From assembly GCA_963691705.1 (NCBI GenBank), contig OY829542.1:61404427-61468426 (forward strand): 64,000 nucleotides of DNA, given 5' to 3'. Numbering within the stretch: the stretch's first letter is position 1; the number at the start of each line of letters is the position of its first letter. The position numbers were made by a program, and so were the translations under genes. The notes under the pieces were generated by a model. It was given only the letters and a program-made list of their open reading frames with translations, did no database searches and was not told the origin of the DNA. Positions 47,203 to 59,329 of this stretch are shown here, piece after piece. The stretch is from Viola odorata (Eukaryota; Streptophyta; Magnoliopsida; Malpighiales; Violaceae).

Positions 47203-48619
47203 TGATTGATTGCTTATTTTGTATAAATTTATTATCTTTTTTTAGTCATAATCAAGATAATGATACTACTAATTTGAGTATATTCTTTCCTTTTTTTTCA
47301 GGATAGACTTAAAAGGATCAAAATAAGGAAAAGGATCGAATATCTCAAAGAAAGAAGAAAAACAATTAATCAATTGCGCTTAATTATTCGACTCGGCAAT
47401 TGCAAAAAATTAATTGAAGAAACAAAAAGTGATTGCCGACAAATAAAGCTCAATGGAGGAAGAAAGGTGGCATTAATGCATCTGCACTAATCAAATTGCT
47501 TTGCCCAATTGCCGTAGTGCCATTACAAGAAATTAGCATGATGGAGTTAAAAACAAATGAAAAGAAATAAAAAGAAGTTGGCAATTGGCTTAGTGGATGA
47601 AAAGGAAAAATAAACAAATTGAAGTGCTATGCCCAATTGGATAGTGGAGGAAGAAAGGTGACATGGTGGCCTCTGCACTTGCTTTTCTAAGCCTATAAAT
47701 AGGCAAGGATTGTAAGCATTTGAATTATCCCATCCCATCTTGCACGAGCAAAGCAAGAGCAAAACACAAGAAACAAAGTGAGAGAGAGGGCGGCAAAAAT
47801 GAGAGAAAATAGTGTGTGTATGTAATAAAAATAAATGAGTGTTTAGAGCGAAATTCGCGAGGAGGAAGATGCGAGATTTATTCTAATCTCGAGCCTACTT
47901 CTATCGGTTATTTCGTTCCCCCTTTGTTACTTTTATTTTAATTAAGTTTTATATTTAATATTTTGATTGTTATTTTTATTATGTATTCTAGCTAACTCTT
48001 TCGTTCTTGGTAGAGATTAAAAGGTTCATAATTTGTGTTATTGTGAGATCTAATTGCTCTTTATAAAAATTATCTTTGTATTTATTCTCTTTCTAAATTA
48101 ATGCCAATTTATCCTTGTTATGTTTAGGTCTGATCACCCTAGATTTTAATCTGGATAATTACAGTTAGTTCTAATAACTTTGGGTCTACATTGTTAAAAG
48201 AACGCAGTAAACAACTAATGGATTACAGGCATAATACTTGCTATTTGAAATTAGAGAAAGAGAATAATTAGGTTTATAGGGACAAGTGAACCGATCTCTA
48301 AACCTAGAGAAGTCTCTCCCTGTTTTTATCAATCGACTAGTTAAATCCTATAAGTGAACCTTAGGATTGCTAGAAGATTAGGGTCCTTAATAGAGAGTGT
48401 CTTTAAGTGACTTGATACAGGAGGAGAGTAGGAAGTCTAAGTGAACCTGATTTCTATAGCTTCTCTACAAAAAATGATTTTAAATATATTTGCATCAATG
48501 ATCAATAATATTGAATTATGACCTTATAAAATCTCTATCAGGAATTTTAATTTATTGTTTCATAACTCATCACTTGTTATCTAGCGATTGTATTTTTTTT
48601 CAATAAAAATAATAATTCG

Positions 48620-48703
<84 letters not shown>

Positions 48704-48856
48704 CGAATTGAACTATCAACAATTCCCCTTTGTTATTATTATTGTCATCTTTATAAGAAAACTGAAGTTAGACTAACCGTCCCTGAGGATCGAACCTCTT
48801 ACCACTGTACACAAGTGTTAAGTTGTATTTATTTTTGACGGATTCGACACCCATCA
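47203..48856 (+). repeat. 3' LTR of the Athila-like element
   Basis: 1654 bp, TG...CA. It equals the 5' LTR except for a different short sequence before the (AT)n tract (about 48593-48620) and a longer AT tract (about 48620-48701). Confidence 0.96.
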
Positions 48857-49194
48857 CGAGCCGAGTCGAGTCGAGTCTCGATAATAAACGGGACTATTAA
48901 ATGAGTCATGGTCTTGACCCACCAAGTTATACAAGTCCCTAACTAAACTGGGTTAAAATTTCTAATTTTTATTTTTATTTTACTTTTTACAAATAAAATG
49001 AAGGGTTCTCGACCATGAACTTAACTATGGTCCATCTATAAACGCTTCATTTTATGCTTCATTTTATTTGTCGTTAATCATGCTGACATGCTGCATAAAA
49101 AAAAAAAAAATTAGATGAAAATATTAAGGGTAGACTATATAAAAATCTTATAGTATATAAAAGTATTTCATTTAATCTCTATTGTCTAAATGGT
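48857..49194. other. Spacer between two LTR insertions
   Basis: 338 bp of AT-rich DNA starting with a CGAGT-rich stretch. It includes the Athila-side TSD CGAGC at its left end and the ATGGT target duplication of the next solo LTR at its right end. Nothing else is seen. Confidence 0.6.
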
Positions 49195-52100
49195 TGTTGC
49201 TATCCGATTTTGGATTTTAAACCTTTTGTCACATCATATTCGTTTTTTTTCTCTTCATTCGTCATATTATTAACCTTATTTATATTTATTATTGACGTTT
49301 ATTTACTATTTATCATTTTCATCGCATTTCCCGTCAGTTCATATTTTCGTCGCATTTTAATGTTTTCTTTCGCTCGTATCCTAGCTCGAGCATTCCCGTC
49401 CATTTTCATGTTTTACATCTTTTACTCGCATCATCTTGTCTGTTGCTTTTTATTTCATATTTTGGTATTTTTTATTCGAATTTTTCATCGGTTTTGAGCA
49501 AGCTTTCCCGTACCATCTGCTCGAACCGAATAAAATAAACATTCATCATCTTTCCCTTACACCCACTCCCATCACCAATTAATTCACTGCACCCTCGCCT
49601 CGCTGCCTAAAAACATAGCCATCTTCATTTTTCTTCATCTCCCTCTCCATTTTTCAAAAAGCCTACTTCCTCTCTACTCATCCATCCTCTCTCAGCAAAT
49701 CTCCTCGAGCCTCACCCTCTCCATTTTCCAAGCCTACTATCTAACCATCATCATCATCATCTCTACTCCCTGATCCAGCACTCAATCTCCATTTCTCCCT
49801 CTATAAATAGCCAAGGAGATTTTTCAATTAAGGGGGGGATGGAGGCAGCAATTCGCACACGAACACACGGGGGGCAGACACCAATCCATAAAATTCACAC
49901 ACCAAATCATCAATTACCCTCTCAATCCCAAATTCACTCATTGCCAATTCCAGCCCCCAATTAATTCCATCTCCTGCAATTAACCCAACTAATTAATTCC
50001 CACATCAATCTCCTGCAAAAAAATCAATTCCAATCGGCCATCCCACACCTCGCCGCATCACACCACCCCGCCGCATCCCACACCTCGCCGCAATCAAGCC
50101 GCGTCACCGCCTCGGCCGCCTCAATCGTCCTGTCAACACCCCATTCCGCCGCAACCGGACCACTGCTAAGCCCAAATCAACCAGCTCCAACCAGCAACCA
50201 CCACAGCAAAGGACCAATCCATGGCCAAAACCACCAAATCAACCCCCTCTCCGACCCTCCGGCTAAAACCGCCCAAATCAAAACCCGACCCAATCTACTC
50301 CAACCCAACCAAAACGAAAATCCAAACCAGATTATCCACCCGATCCACCACCGGAATAAGTACAGCCGCTGCCGCTCTTCCAGCACCGCCGCGCCTCTGC
50401 CGGCCACTATCCCGATCGCCGTTGCACCCAACGCCGCCAACCAAACCCAACAAACCACCGCCAGCCACGCCACTGCCGCCACTGTTCGCTCCTTGGCCGG
50501 AAAGAACAAAAGAAAAGGAGAAGAAACGAGAGCAGAGGAAAGCAAAGAAGGAATGGGCTCGTAATAGGGAAAAGGAAATAAAAAGGGTAGAATGAAAGGA
50601 AGAAGAGCAGCGTGAGGGATGAGGAGAAATTGGGTTGGTCATTTGCATTGATCATGGCCAAGCCCAGATGGAGAGAAAGGAAGATGGGCTGTCTAGCAGC
50701 CCACGCGGTGAAGGAAAGGCCAGCCCAGCTGGGCTGGCCTGTTGGGCCTTTTGGCCCACAACAATGGCCCTGGGCTCATTAGCACCCAAGTGGGCCCAGC
50801 CCAGCTATTTTTTGGGCCCACCGTATTTTTTTCGTATGCTTTTGTTGCTTATTTATCTTTCCGCACCCATGTACTATTTATTTAATTTCCGCACACATGT
50901 ACTGTTTATTTATTTTCGTATGCTTGTCTGTTTATTTATTTTCGTATGCTTGTCTGTTTACTTATTTTCGTATGCTTGCATGTTTAATTATTTTTGTATG
51001 CTTGTATGCTTAATTATTATTTTCGTATGCCCTTACATGTTTAATTACTCTGCTTGCGCATAACCGTCGAAATAATTACTTCGCTTGCATACGATGATTT
51101 TGATTTCGTTTATTCGTATGCTTGTACTTTTTAATTAATTATTTTTGCATGCTTTTGAATGTTTAAATAAATATTCCACTCGCATTTAATCCCTAAAATT
51201 AATTATTTCACTCGCAATGAGTCATTAAATATTCATTTTCGATTATCATTCTCCGAATTAATGATCTCGACTTCGTAGGGAAAAACAATCAATGCCCTTC
51301 GAATGTACGCCTCATACCCTCGATCCAAAAGGGTGAAACCGTCCATACCCTTCTCAAGTAAACGTTTCTTCCCTTTTATTTATTTCACGCTTTTTCGCAT
51401 ATATATATTTGTATGCCTGATATTTAAGATTATTAAAAATTTAATTTATCTGTTGGGCATGGTCACGTAAATTAGGACTTCTTTTATTTTTCAAGCATAA
51501 TTTAAAACACCTCTTCATCCGGTAACCTTTTTAGGATGTGACTCAGGTGCCTAACACCTTCCCGAGTCCGTAACACGACCCCGAACCGCAGTTCTCGGGT
51601 TCAGACTCATTTTGCCTTAGTTTTTATTCTTTTATGCCATGACTTTAGGTTCCTGATAGCATGTTTTTATGCACGATTTTCTCTCCATTTTCCTACCCTT
51701 TTAAGGCATGATTCTGCTAAATTGCCCTTGTTTTCATTACTATTGCAGATCAAGGCCTAAAAAGGGAGTTTTTGGAAAAACATGCGTTTTTGGTGCATTT
51801 TGAGCGAATTCGAGCTTCAAGACCAAAAGTCGAGGTCCCGAGTCCAAAGCAGCGTTCAAGGCCCCGAATCGGATTCCCAGTTCGGGCCCCCGAAGGGTAA
51901 AGAATGGCATTTCCACGTGTCATCCCGCCTAAACGCCCATGTGATTCCTCTGACACTGTTCTGACGCTCTGCACTGACTACCAAATACCTACCGATCTGA
52001 CCAGTTCAGCCCTTGAGCCCAGTCCACACCTGCCAAAGCTGGAAAAATCAGACAGCTTTATGCTTTTTCAGCTTTGTGCTTTAAGGAGCATGGATCCATT

Positions 52101-53496
52101 TTTATAGGCTTTCAATTAATGCATTTTGTCCCTAGTTTTAGGCTGAAGATATTTTGTGCTTGGAGCTCTACTATATAAAGAGCATCCAAGAGTAGTTTAG
52201 GACATCTTTGGATCACTTAGCATAATTTAGAAAATCATTAGAGCTAGTTTTCCTTAGACTTCTCTCTAGTTTCTCTTTCTAGTTCTTGTTAGCATCTTCA
52301 AACCTTGCCGCCGGGCTTCAAACGGAATTTTAGTAACAAAGTTTTCTTCCTTTGATCTATTTATTTACTTGTTATGCTTTCTTCAATTATTATTTGTTCA
52401 TCTTCAAGCATGAGTAGCTAAATCTTTAGTTCTTAGCAAGGCTGATTCAAGGGTTGCAAGGGCAGATTCGAGGCCTTAATGTGCTTAATACATTCTTGAT
52501 GCCATATTCAATTATTCATCGGTTTAATTACATCTTTGCATGAATTAATTTGAGGTCTGATCAACTGATTATTATTTTGTGTGAATGCTGTCATTTATGT
52601 GATGAATACGGAAGGAAAATTGCATGAAACAAGTAGGCATCTGTTTAGTCTTGACTGCGCTGAAGTGGTCTCGAATAGATAGGGTGGGTAGTTGATTAGA
52701 GCGAGGTCACGAGCTTGACAAACTGAGGGACTTTTAGCTCTAGATCTGTCTTTTCTTCTAGATCTGTCTTTTCTTAGCTTCATGGGCAGTTTGAGTATGG
52801 CCCTCCCGCATTCGTGCCTGGAGGGATGGCAAACTGTCAAGACTACCTCATATGTGGAAACGGGGGGTAGTTTCTCTTAAGAGAAAAGTAGGGGATATCC
52901 GAAGAATCTGGTCCCTATGTCATTTCTATGATGTCTTGAATAGAATACTCTTGAGCCGATGACGATCTGGTCCCGAATGCAACCCAAGAATGCCTTTGCT
53001 AAGAATCCCTCTCTAATTGATTATTTGTGGTCGTTTCTCCTCTGTTTATTTATTTCTGGATTTATTTGTTAATTGCTTTACCTTACCATTCGGGACTTCG
53101 AACGTGACATTCGGGACCCCGAATACTGCTTTCCTAGATAGAAATTGTTAGCTCCCAAATCTGCCTTGGCTAACTCGTTTAGCCAAGTAAACCCCCCCCC
53201 CCCCCCCCCTGATTGTTACTTTCTGTGCTCTTCGCCCCCGAATACATTCAAGACCTTAGACCAGTCCCTCACAATCCCTGTGTTCGACCCTGACTACCAC
53301 TGTACACTATATCTCTTGTGCACACACGTTTTCAGGCACTATGAATCTCTATTTGACTGACGATCAGTTCCCTAAACCTAGAAGCAAATTAGGGTGGCGA
53401 CTTCATTGCATTATGTGAGATGAGTCTGATTTCGTCTCACATCTAGTCCCAAACCCACGTCGCATTAGGATATGTCTTTTCAAAGGGGGTGCGACA
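49195..53496 (+). mobile_element. Large solo LTR (about 2.6 kb net) with a nested insertion
   Basis: Begins TGTTGCTATCC and ends GGTGCGACA, flanked by a perfect 5-bp duplication ATGGT (49190-49194 and 53497-53501). A TATA box (CTATAAATAG) near 49801 marks an LTR promoter. The following C/A-rich stretch has only shadow frames. The size fits LTRs of the Tat/Ogre type, but no internal region is present, so the lineage is inference. It is interrupted by the solo LTR 51654-53366. Sequence related to its 5' part recurs at about 61690-61900. Confidence 0.85.
51654..53366 (+). mobile_element. Solo LTR of the 1.7-kb family, copy 2
   Basis: TG...CA with 5-bp TSD GTTCC (51649-51653 and 53367-53371), 1713 bp. 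It is the same family as 25810-27531 but in the opposite orientation. A TATA box lies near 52165 and a C18 run at 53192-53209. It is nested in the large solo LTR. Confidence 0.94.
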
Positions 53497-55101
53497 ATGG
53501 TTATAATATAAATTTTATATTTTCTAAAAATTAAAATTTTAACTTTTCTAATTGTTAAAAAATAGAACCAATGGTATAATTTCATTATTAGTTTAAAAGG
53601 ATGAATTTTTCTTCGAAGTAACATTAGTTCAAGGAATTTCTATGATTCTCGGGTCTAGTTTTGAGCACCGGTGCTCGGCCAATAAAAATTGTTAGATTTA
53701 ATAATAATTAATTTTAACTATTTTATATGTAAAGAGATAATTAGTAACAAGTTAAACAAGTCACATTTTTAATTAGGAAATAAAAAAAATCTCATATTAT
53801 TTAAAAAAGAAAAAAAATCACTTATTAAAATTAAATTTCTAAATTATTGAGATTAATTTTGGATTGAATTTGCTTCCAAAATTAATCTCAATAATTTAGA
53901 AATTTAATTTTAATAAGTGATCTTTTTTTCTTTTGATTTTCATCAGTATAATTTATTTTTTCACATCGAATATTTATTTTCCATCCTATATATAAAATAA
54001 CACCAATATATAAGGGTGAAATAGATATTAACCCTCATTGTTATAAAAAGTAATTTACACTTTTTAATTAAAGCAGTAAAATTAATTTTTTTTAATAAAA
54101 AAATCCCAAATTTGATACAAACATTCTTCAGAGCTTTCTTTTGTTCTTTTGCTATTTTTTCACCATTCTTTCATTTCAAATTCCACCCATTCGTACTTAC
54201 TTTAGCCCCGTGAGAGTAGAGTGTCTGTGCCTCGCACATGAAAGTCATTAATGTACCAACTTCTTTTCTTAAACACCAACAGACACCTTCTCCATTTTCT
54301 TTCAAAGTACCAACTGACACAACCACCTCACTCCCATTATAAAGAAACACTCAATTTCAAGATTAATTCACACTCATAAACACTCACATCTGGTCTCCAT
54401 CCTCAACTCTCACACTCATAAACACACAAAAACCCACTCTCTCATACTGTCTCCATCCTCAATTCACGCTCTCATACACACCAAAAACTCTCACTCTCCC
54501 TCAAATTCGTCTCATCCCACTCAATTACCACTCTGAATCACCAAATCCATCACCAACAACCATCGTAGCGCCACCATCTCTACCATCCACTGCCGCCGAA
54601 TCTCACTCTCGGCCTTCCTTTCCTTCCCTCCCTCTCTGTCGGCAGCCACACAAGCGCAAGAGCCAAGTAATCCTCCCATTCCTGCGTATTCATCATCATC
54701 ATCGTTTCTCCACATATATATATACGGGTTTGTTTGTATCGCGTCTGATTTATAATAAGATTAATACGGGTACGGGTGTGACTTGTATGGGTAGAAATAT
54801 GGCTCGGTTTAGGTTGAGTCCGGCGATGGCCGGAGTTGCAGTAGTCGGTGTTGGTGGTTGGTCTTGTGCCGGCCCATGTAGAGGAAGGAAGGAAGCTTGA
54901 TATGGGTTGGATGGTTTTGGGTAATGGGCCGGCCCATTAGAAATTGTTTCCTGTTTGCATGATTATCTAGAATTTATTAGGTTGGGTCGGGTCGGTTCGG
55001 GTCTGATTAATAATTAGATTGCTGGAATTGTTTTTTTTTTATACATTTCAAAGTCCGACTAATCCGTGGCTAATCCGTGACCGCAGTTTCAATTACAAGA
55101 T
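53497..55101. other. SCPL upstream region
   Basis: AT-rich to about 54160, containing the long hairpin 53806-53935. Then a C/T/A-rich zone with a TATA-like CATTATAAAGAAAC near 54337, similar to 30245-30255. GGCCGGCCCA-type GC-rich motifs lie near 54920-54940. If that TATA is used, the SCPL leader is long or contains an intron. Confidence 0.5.
53806..53935. repeat. Long near-perfect hairpin (about 58-bp arms)
   Basis: The left arm ends ...TTGAGATTAATTTTGGA at 53863 and the right arm starts TCCAAAATTAATCTCAA at 53875, with an 11-base loop. Pairing continues outward through AAATCACTTATTAAAATT and the poly-A/poly-T ends with only about one mismatch. No TSD or known MITE ends were recognised. Confidence 0.9.
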
Positions 55102-57344
55102 ATGAGTCCGGTGGCTGTTTCCCTCCTCCTTGCTTGCCTGGCGCTTTCTTTGTTTACTGCCCCTTTCGGCGCCAATGGTAATGGTAATTAAGTAAAATTA
55201 ACACCACCACCATTTTTTCTCTACTCTTTAATTTATTTTTAATAATTCCCTGCAGGGTACTTTGCCGGTCACCAGGTAATCAACTTACCTGGCCAGCCGC
55301 CAGTACAATTTAAACATTACTCCGGCTATATTCAATTGTTGCCGGATGAAGACCAAAAAGCACTATTCTACTGGTTTTTTGAAGCCACTAGTGAAGCGTC
55401 TGAGAAACCGCTTGTGCTTTGGCTTAATGGAGGTATGTAACCATTTCTTTTTTATGGAAAATGATTTTTGCCTTTGAAAGATGGTAATTAAAATCTTTGC
55501 TTCTTTTATGATCAGGACCGGGATGCTCCTCCATTGGCATTGGTGCTGTCCAAGAAAATGGGCCATTTCTTATCGACGGAAATGGATCCCAACTCACTCT
55601 CAACAAATACTCATGGAATAGAGGTAATCAACTTCACTTTTTTTATTTGATTTCATCGGTTAATTCGGTTTGAGTTCTTCAGTATGATTTAAAAAAAAAT
55701 GCAAACTCGAGACATAATAATTAGGAATGATCCTATTTCTGATATACATGTGTATGAATTTTTTTATTTACTTTTAATTAGCTGCGAACATGTTGTACCT
55801 GGAGTCACCCGTGGGAGTAGGATTTTCTTACTCCAACCACTCCAATGATCTATACGAGCTTGGTGACAAAGTTACAGCAGACGATGCACATGCTTTCTTG
55901 ATCAATTGGTTTACAAAGTTTCCGATTTTCCAATCCCATGAATTTTATATCGCCGGAGAGGGCTACGCAGGTATATATGTCATTTTTTGTCGCTTTTATT
56001 TTTTTCTTTTTTCTTTTTATTTTGGTAAAATTGTCGCATTTATTTAATGTTACATTACATATATAATTCTAATTAAAATTCAGGGCACTACGTCCCTCAA
56101 CTTGCTGAGGTCATATGGGAAAGAAACAAAGGAGCTAACAGGGAGAAATACATAAATTTAAAAGGTTTCATGGTAAGTTGGTTTAATTTAATTTAATTTA
56201 ATTTAACTTAACTTAATTTGATCCATGTTTATATAAACGATCGAGAAACAGATTGGGAATGCACTTCTAAACCAAGAAACAGATGATAAAGGCATTGTGG
56301 ATTTTGCGTGGAGTCATGACCTCATCTCCGACCGACTCCACCACAACCTGATACGGTGTCTTCTCCTCAGGAGGCAGAGTGGATGCAATTTGAACGACAC
56401 TGATGCATTACTTGAGGTGTATAGCCGAGTTAATTTCTTGGGCATTTATGCTCCAATATGCAGCAGTGTCAGTAAGGTGTCGTCTACGAATGCCAGTCAA
56501 ACCCAACAACAGGTGACGATCATTTTCCCCAAATCAGTTATCTATAACATTAATACGAAAATAGTAACTTGTCGATCTTTAGGTGGCCATATGATTTTTT
56601 TAAACAGTTTCTTGATTTTCAGGGCATCTGGCATACACTACCAAGAAGAGCAGGCTTCCATCCTGATCCATGCGCAGGAAAATATGTGATGGAATATTTC
56701 AATCGAAAAGATGTTCAAAGGGCCCTGCATGCAAATATTACCAAGATGTCCTATCCATACATGCTTTGCAGGTAATTAAGTACTCACTCCTCCGTTATTC
56801 TATAGACGACTGATTTATTTAGAATCCGATAGTGCTAACACTTTTGATTTGTCTCATGATTTGTGCAGAGATGCAACTGATTTTAAATGGATGGAATCCT
56901 CAAAAACAGTATTGCCAATAATGAAGAAGCTCTTGGACATTGGTTTGCGTATATGGGTGTACAGGTAATTAATAGTTAATGAGTAATTAGTAGTAGTAGC
57001 TAGTACTTACTAGTATAACCTAAGTAATCATAATTAGTATTTTTAATTATTGCAGTGGTGATACGGATGGGAGGATTCCATTGACATCCACAAGATACAG
57101 CATCAACAAAATGAAATTGCCAGTGAAGGAAGAATGGAGAATGTGGTTTGACCGTGATCATGATGACAAGAGTAGTGGACAGTTGGCAGGATGGGCGGAG
57201 ACATACGAGGGTGGCCTTGTATTGGCTACGGTACATGGTGCAGGCCATCGAGTCCCATCCTTTGCACCGCACCAATCCCTTACCTTGTTTTCGCATTTCC
57301 TCTCCAACAAGACTTTGCCTCATTCCCCTCCTGAGATAATCTAA
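55102..57344 (+). CDS. Serine carboxypeptidase-like protein with Ser nucleophile replaced by Gly
   Basis: Nine exons: 55102-55177, 55256-55432, 55516-55623, 55782-55970, 56084-56172, 56252-56512, 56623-56771, 56869-56964 and 57056-57344. They total 1434 nt, 477 aa. Signal peptide [18 protein letters not shown]. Typical S10 family blocks: [58 protein letters not shown]. The catalytic Asp (about D384) and His (GAGH, about H446) are present. The nucleophile motif normally G-E-S-Y-A-G reads GEGYAG: codon GGC at 55961-55963, residue 181, one transition away from AGC. Family members are vacuolar or secreted peptidases or acyltransferases; this one is predicted to be inactive or to have another role. 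All splice sites are intact. Exon 1 has an alternative in-frame donor 6 bp later (55183). The line class (II-like) is a guess. Confidence 0.9.
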
Positions 57345-58247
57345 GTGTAATTAAGTACAAATGGGCCGGGCCTAAAATATCAAATCTCAGGCCCGACCTT
57401 CTAACTTTAATGGGTTGGGCCTACAATTTGGAAGCCCAGGTTATGAATGGTTTTATTAAAATAAAAAATAATGTCGTTTTTGTTAAATTAATAAGAATGT
57501 TAGGCCCCCGGGAAGCCTGTTAAACTTAGAGGGTCGAGCCCAAACATTGAAAAATAGGCCCGCATAAAGGCCGAGTTTTGAAATTTTAGTTTCAAGCGTC
57601 CAATAATAAGTAGGCTTAGTCACTGCCAACATTTTGATACATATCATGAGATTTATGAACACTTTCTAATAATAATAAAAAATATATATAAAAAAATTCA
57701 TCCCTTTTTTCATTTCCACCTAGATGATCCACACAATCATTTCCCTCCTACACTAAATCACCTAAAAAAATTCCTTCCTAAGCTAACAAAATCTTTTATT
57801 GTAAGAAAAGTAAATGATGGAAAAATTTAATAAAAAAAGAGTAGGAAATTAAAAGATCTCCAAAACAAAATAAAAAAGAATGAGAGGAGTTATTTATTGT
57901 TAATTTCAATCATTATTTTTTAATAATGCGGCCCAATCACAAGAAGTGTATCAAGAAGAATAATGGTAAAGTTGATGCTTCATAGAGATTCGATATCTTT
58001 ACTATCTTATCTCGATCTCGAGTAATTATATAACTTTTACTGATTCTTACAATATTTTGATATGATTAGATTCTATCAACAAAATATATCCATTTATATC
58101 AAGATTTGAAATTAAGTTACCTTTTATAGGTTTGATTTTTTAGGAAGAGTGTGTATATATATATAGCATAACATAGTGAGAGGCCTATCATTCATCTAAA
58201 TAAAACACATTTTTCTCTTTATTTTAACATTTAAGACTAAGAAAACC
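57345..58247. other. SCPL 3' flank and peptide gene promoter
   Basis: AT-rich with GGGCC-containing repeats near 57365-57550, related to sequence at 34610-34690. No separate gene is seen. Confidence 0.5.
58153..58166 (+). promoter_or_regulatory. TATA element of the single-module peptide gene
   Basis: TATATATATATA run 82-95 bp upstream of the ATG at 58248, equivalent to the one in the mirror gene. Confidence 0.5.
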
Positions 58248-58541
58248 ATGGAAAGGGTCTCGCTTAAGATGATTTTCTTGGTTATGCTCTTAATATTTGC
58301 GTCATCAGGTATATATGCTCTAATTCTTTTCTGAAATGTATACTCCACACATTTTTATGTCGTATAATGCAGAAAACACATATTGGCAGATTCTGGTGTA
58401 GAGGCCCAAGGACAAGCTACTGGAAAAAGATGCAACACTAAATATGACTGCGGTAGCCCCCAATGTGATTGCATTTTACATATGTGTGATTGCTTAACAT
58501 CTGGAATTGGTTCCAGTATTGATCCTAAGAATCAATACTAA
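58248..58541 (+). CDS. Secreted cysteine-rich peptide, single module
   Basis: Two exons, 58248-58308 and 58390-58541, GT-AG phase 1, 213 nt, 70 aa. Exon 1 is the signal peptide (MERVSLKMIFLVMLLIFASS). Exon 2 gives a mature peptide with RCNTKYDCGSPQCDC, then ILHMCDCL: six cysteines spaced C-x5-C-x4-C-x-C-x4-C-x-C. Its first part is like module A of the mirror gene (32728-33260), but its tail GIGSSIDPKNQY is like module B, as if the two modules had recombined into one. A TAA in place of a CAA-type codon ends it five codons earlier than the mirror gene. Secretion is inferred from the signal peptide. The family resembles defensin-like/late-nodulin-like peptides; function is unknown. Confidence 0.82.
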
Positions 58542-59329
58542 CTGAGGATGTAATTAAATAAATTAGTTTGTATGAATTTCATTAAAAATAACTAATTAAA
58601 TGAATTTCATTAACTGAGGATGTCAAGTCTGCAAGTATGAATTTCATTAAAAATAAATAATTAAAGAAAGATCGACTGTTTATGATTCTTCTATAGTACT
58701 CGGCCATTTTTTTACCACGTTTTGGTTAATTTTGAGTCATTACGGCACTGGTATACCTCACAACTTATAATATGCCACGCTAACCTGATGGTTAAATAAT
58801 AAGAAAAATTAAATATGAAAGTTAGAGATTTTATTTTTTTCCCTTTTTTTCAATCAATTAACTAAATAAATTTATTTCTTACTAAATAAGTTTGATTTCC
58901 TAATTACCTTCACAACCTCCACCATCTCCTTCTCCACTTTTATGCTTTTCAAAGTTTAAACCCTTTCATCTTTTAATAGTTGCACATCTATAAATGGTGC
59001 AGTTCTTTTTAATCGATGAAAATATTGATCCATAGAAAAACATAAATATACGTGAGAAGATTACACAACTCTCTTTGATGTTGCAGGATTTTTTAGTTTT
59101 TTAGTTCTTTTAATTTGCAGATTGTTCCTTTTTTGAAAAATAAAATGGTAAAAAGGAGTAAAGGGACCCTGAACTTTAATGTTTTATTTAATGGGAACCC
59201 TCAACTATTTTTTTGTCTTTTTACCCCTTCAAATTTTTTATTTATTTAATTACAATCCTGTCGTGACTGAAAGCTGACATGACATCGTTAAATGTCACGT
59301 TATCAACTCAAATGTTGCCACGTCAACTC

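Larger units (their letters stand above)
38752..48856 (+). mobile_element. Full-length Ty3/gypsy LTR retrotransposon, Athila-like
   Basis: 10105 bp bounded by TG...CA LTRs with a perfect 5-bp target duplication CGAGC (38747-38751 and 48857-48861). Order: LTR, tRNA-Asp PBS, gag, pol (protease, reverse transcriptase, RNase H, integrase), a 1.4-kb non-coding 3' region, PPT, LTR. The pol order PR-RT-RH-IN marks Ty3/gypsy. The lack of a chromodomain, the CDLGA protease motif, the tRNA-Asp primer site and the long 3' spacer fit the Athila/Tat branch. LTRs are practically identical apart from a microsatellite, so insertion was recent. Confidence 0.97.

Noticed and set aside
48588..48776. Tyr-Ile repeat frame
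   Set aside because: Translation of an (AT)n microsatellite.
50177..50661. Several Pro/Thr- or Trp/Gly-rich frames on both strands
   Set aside because: C/A-rich LTR leader sequence of the large solo LTR; mutually overlapping and without motifs.
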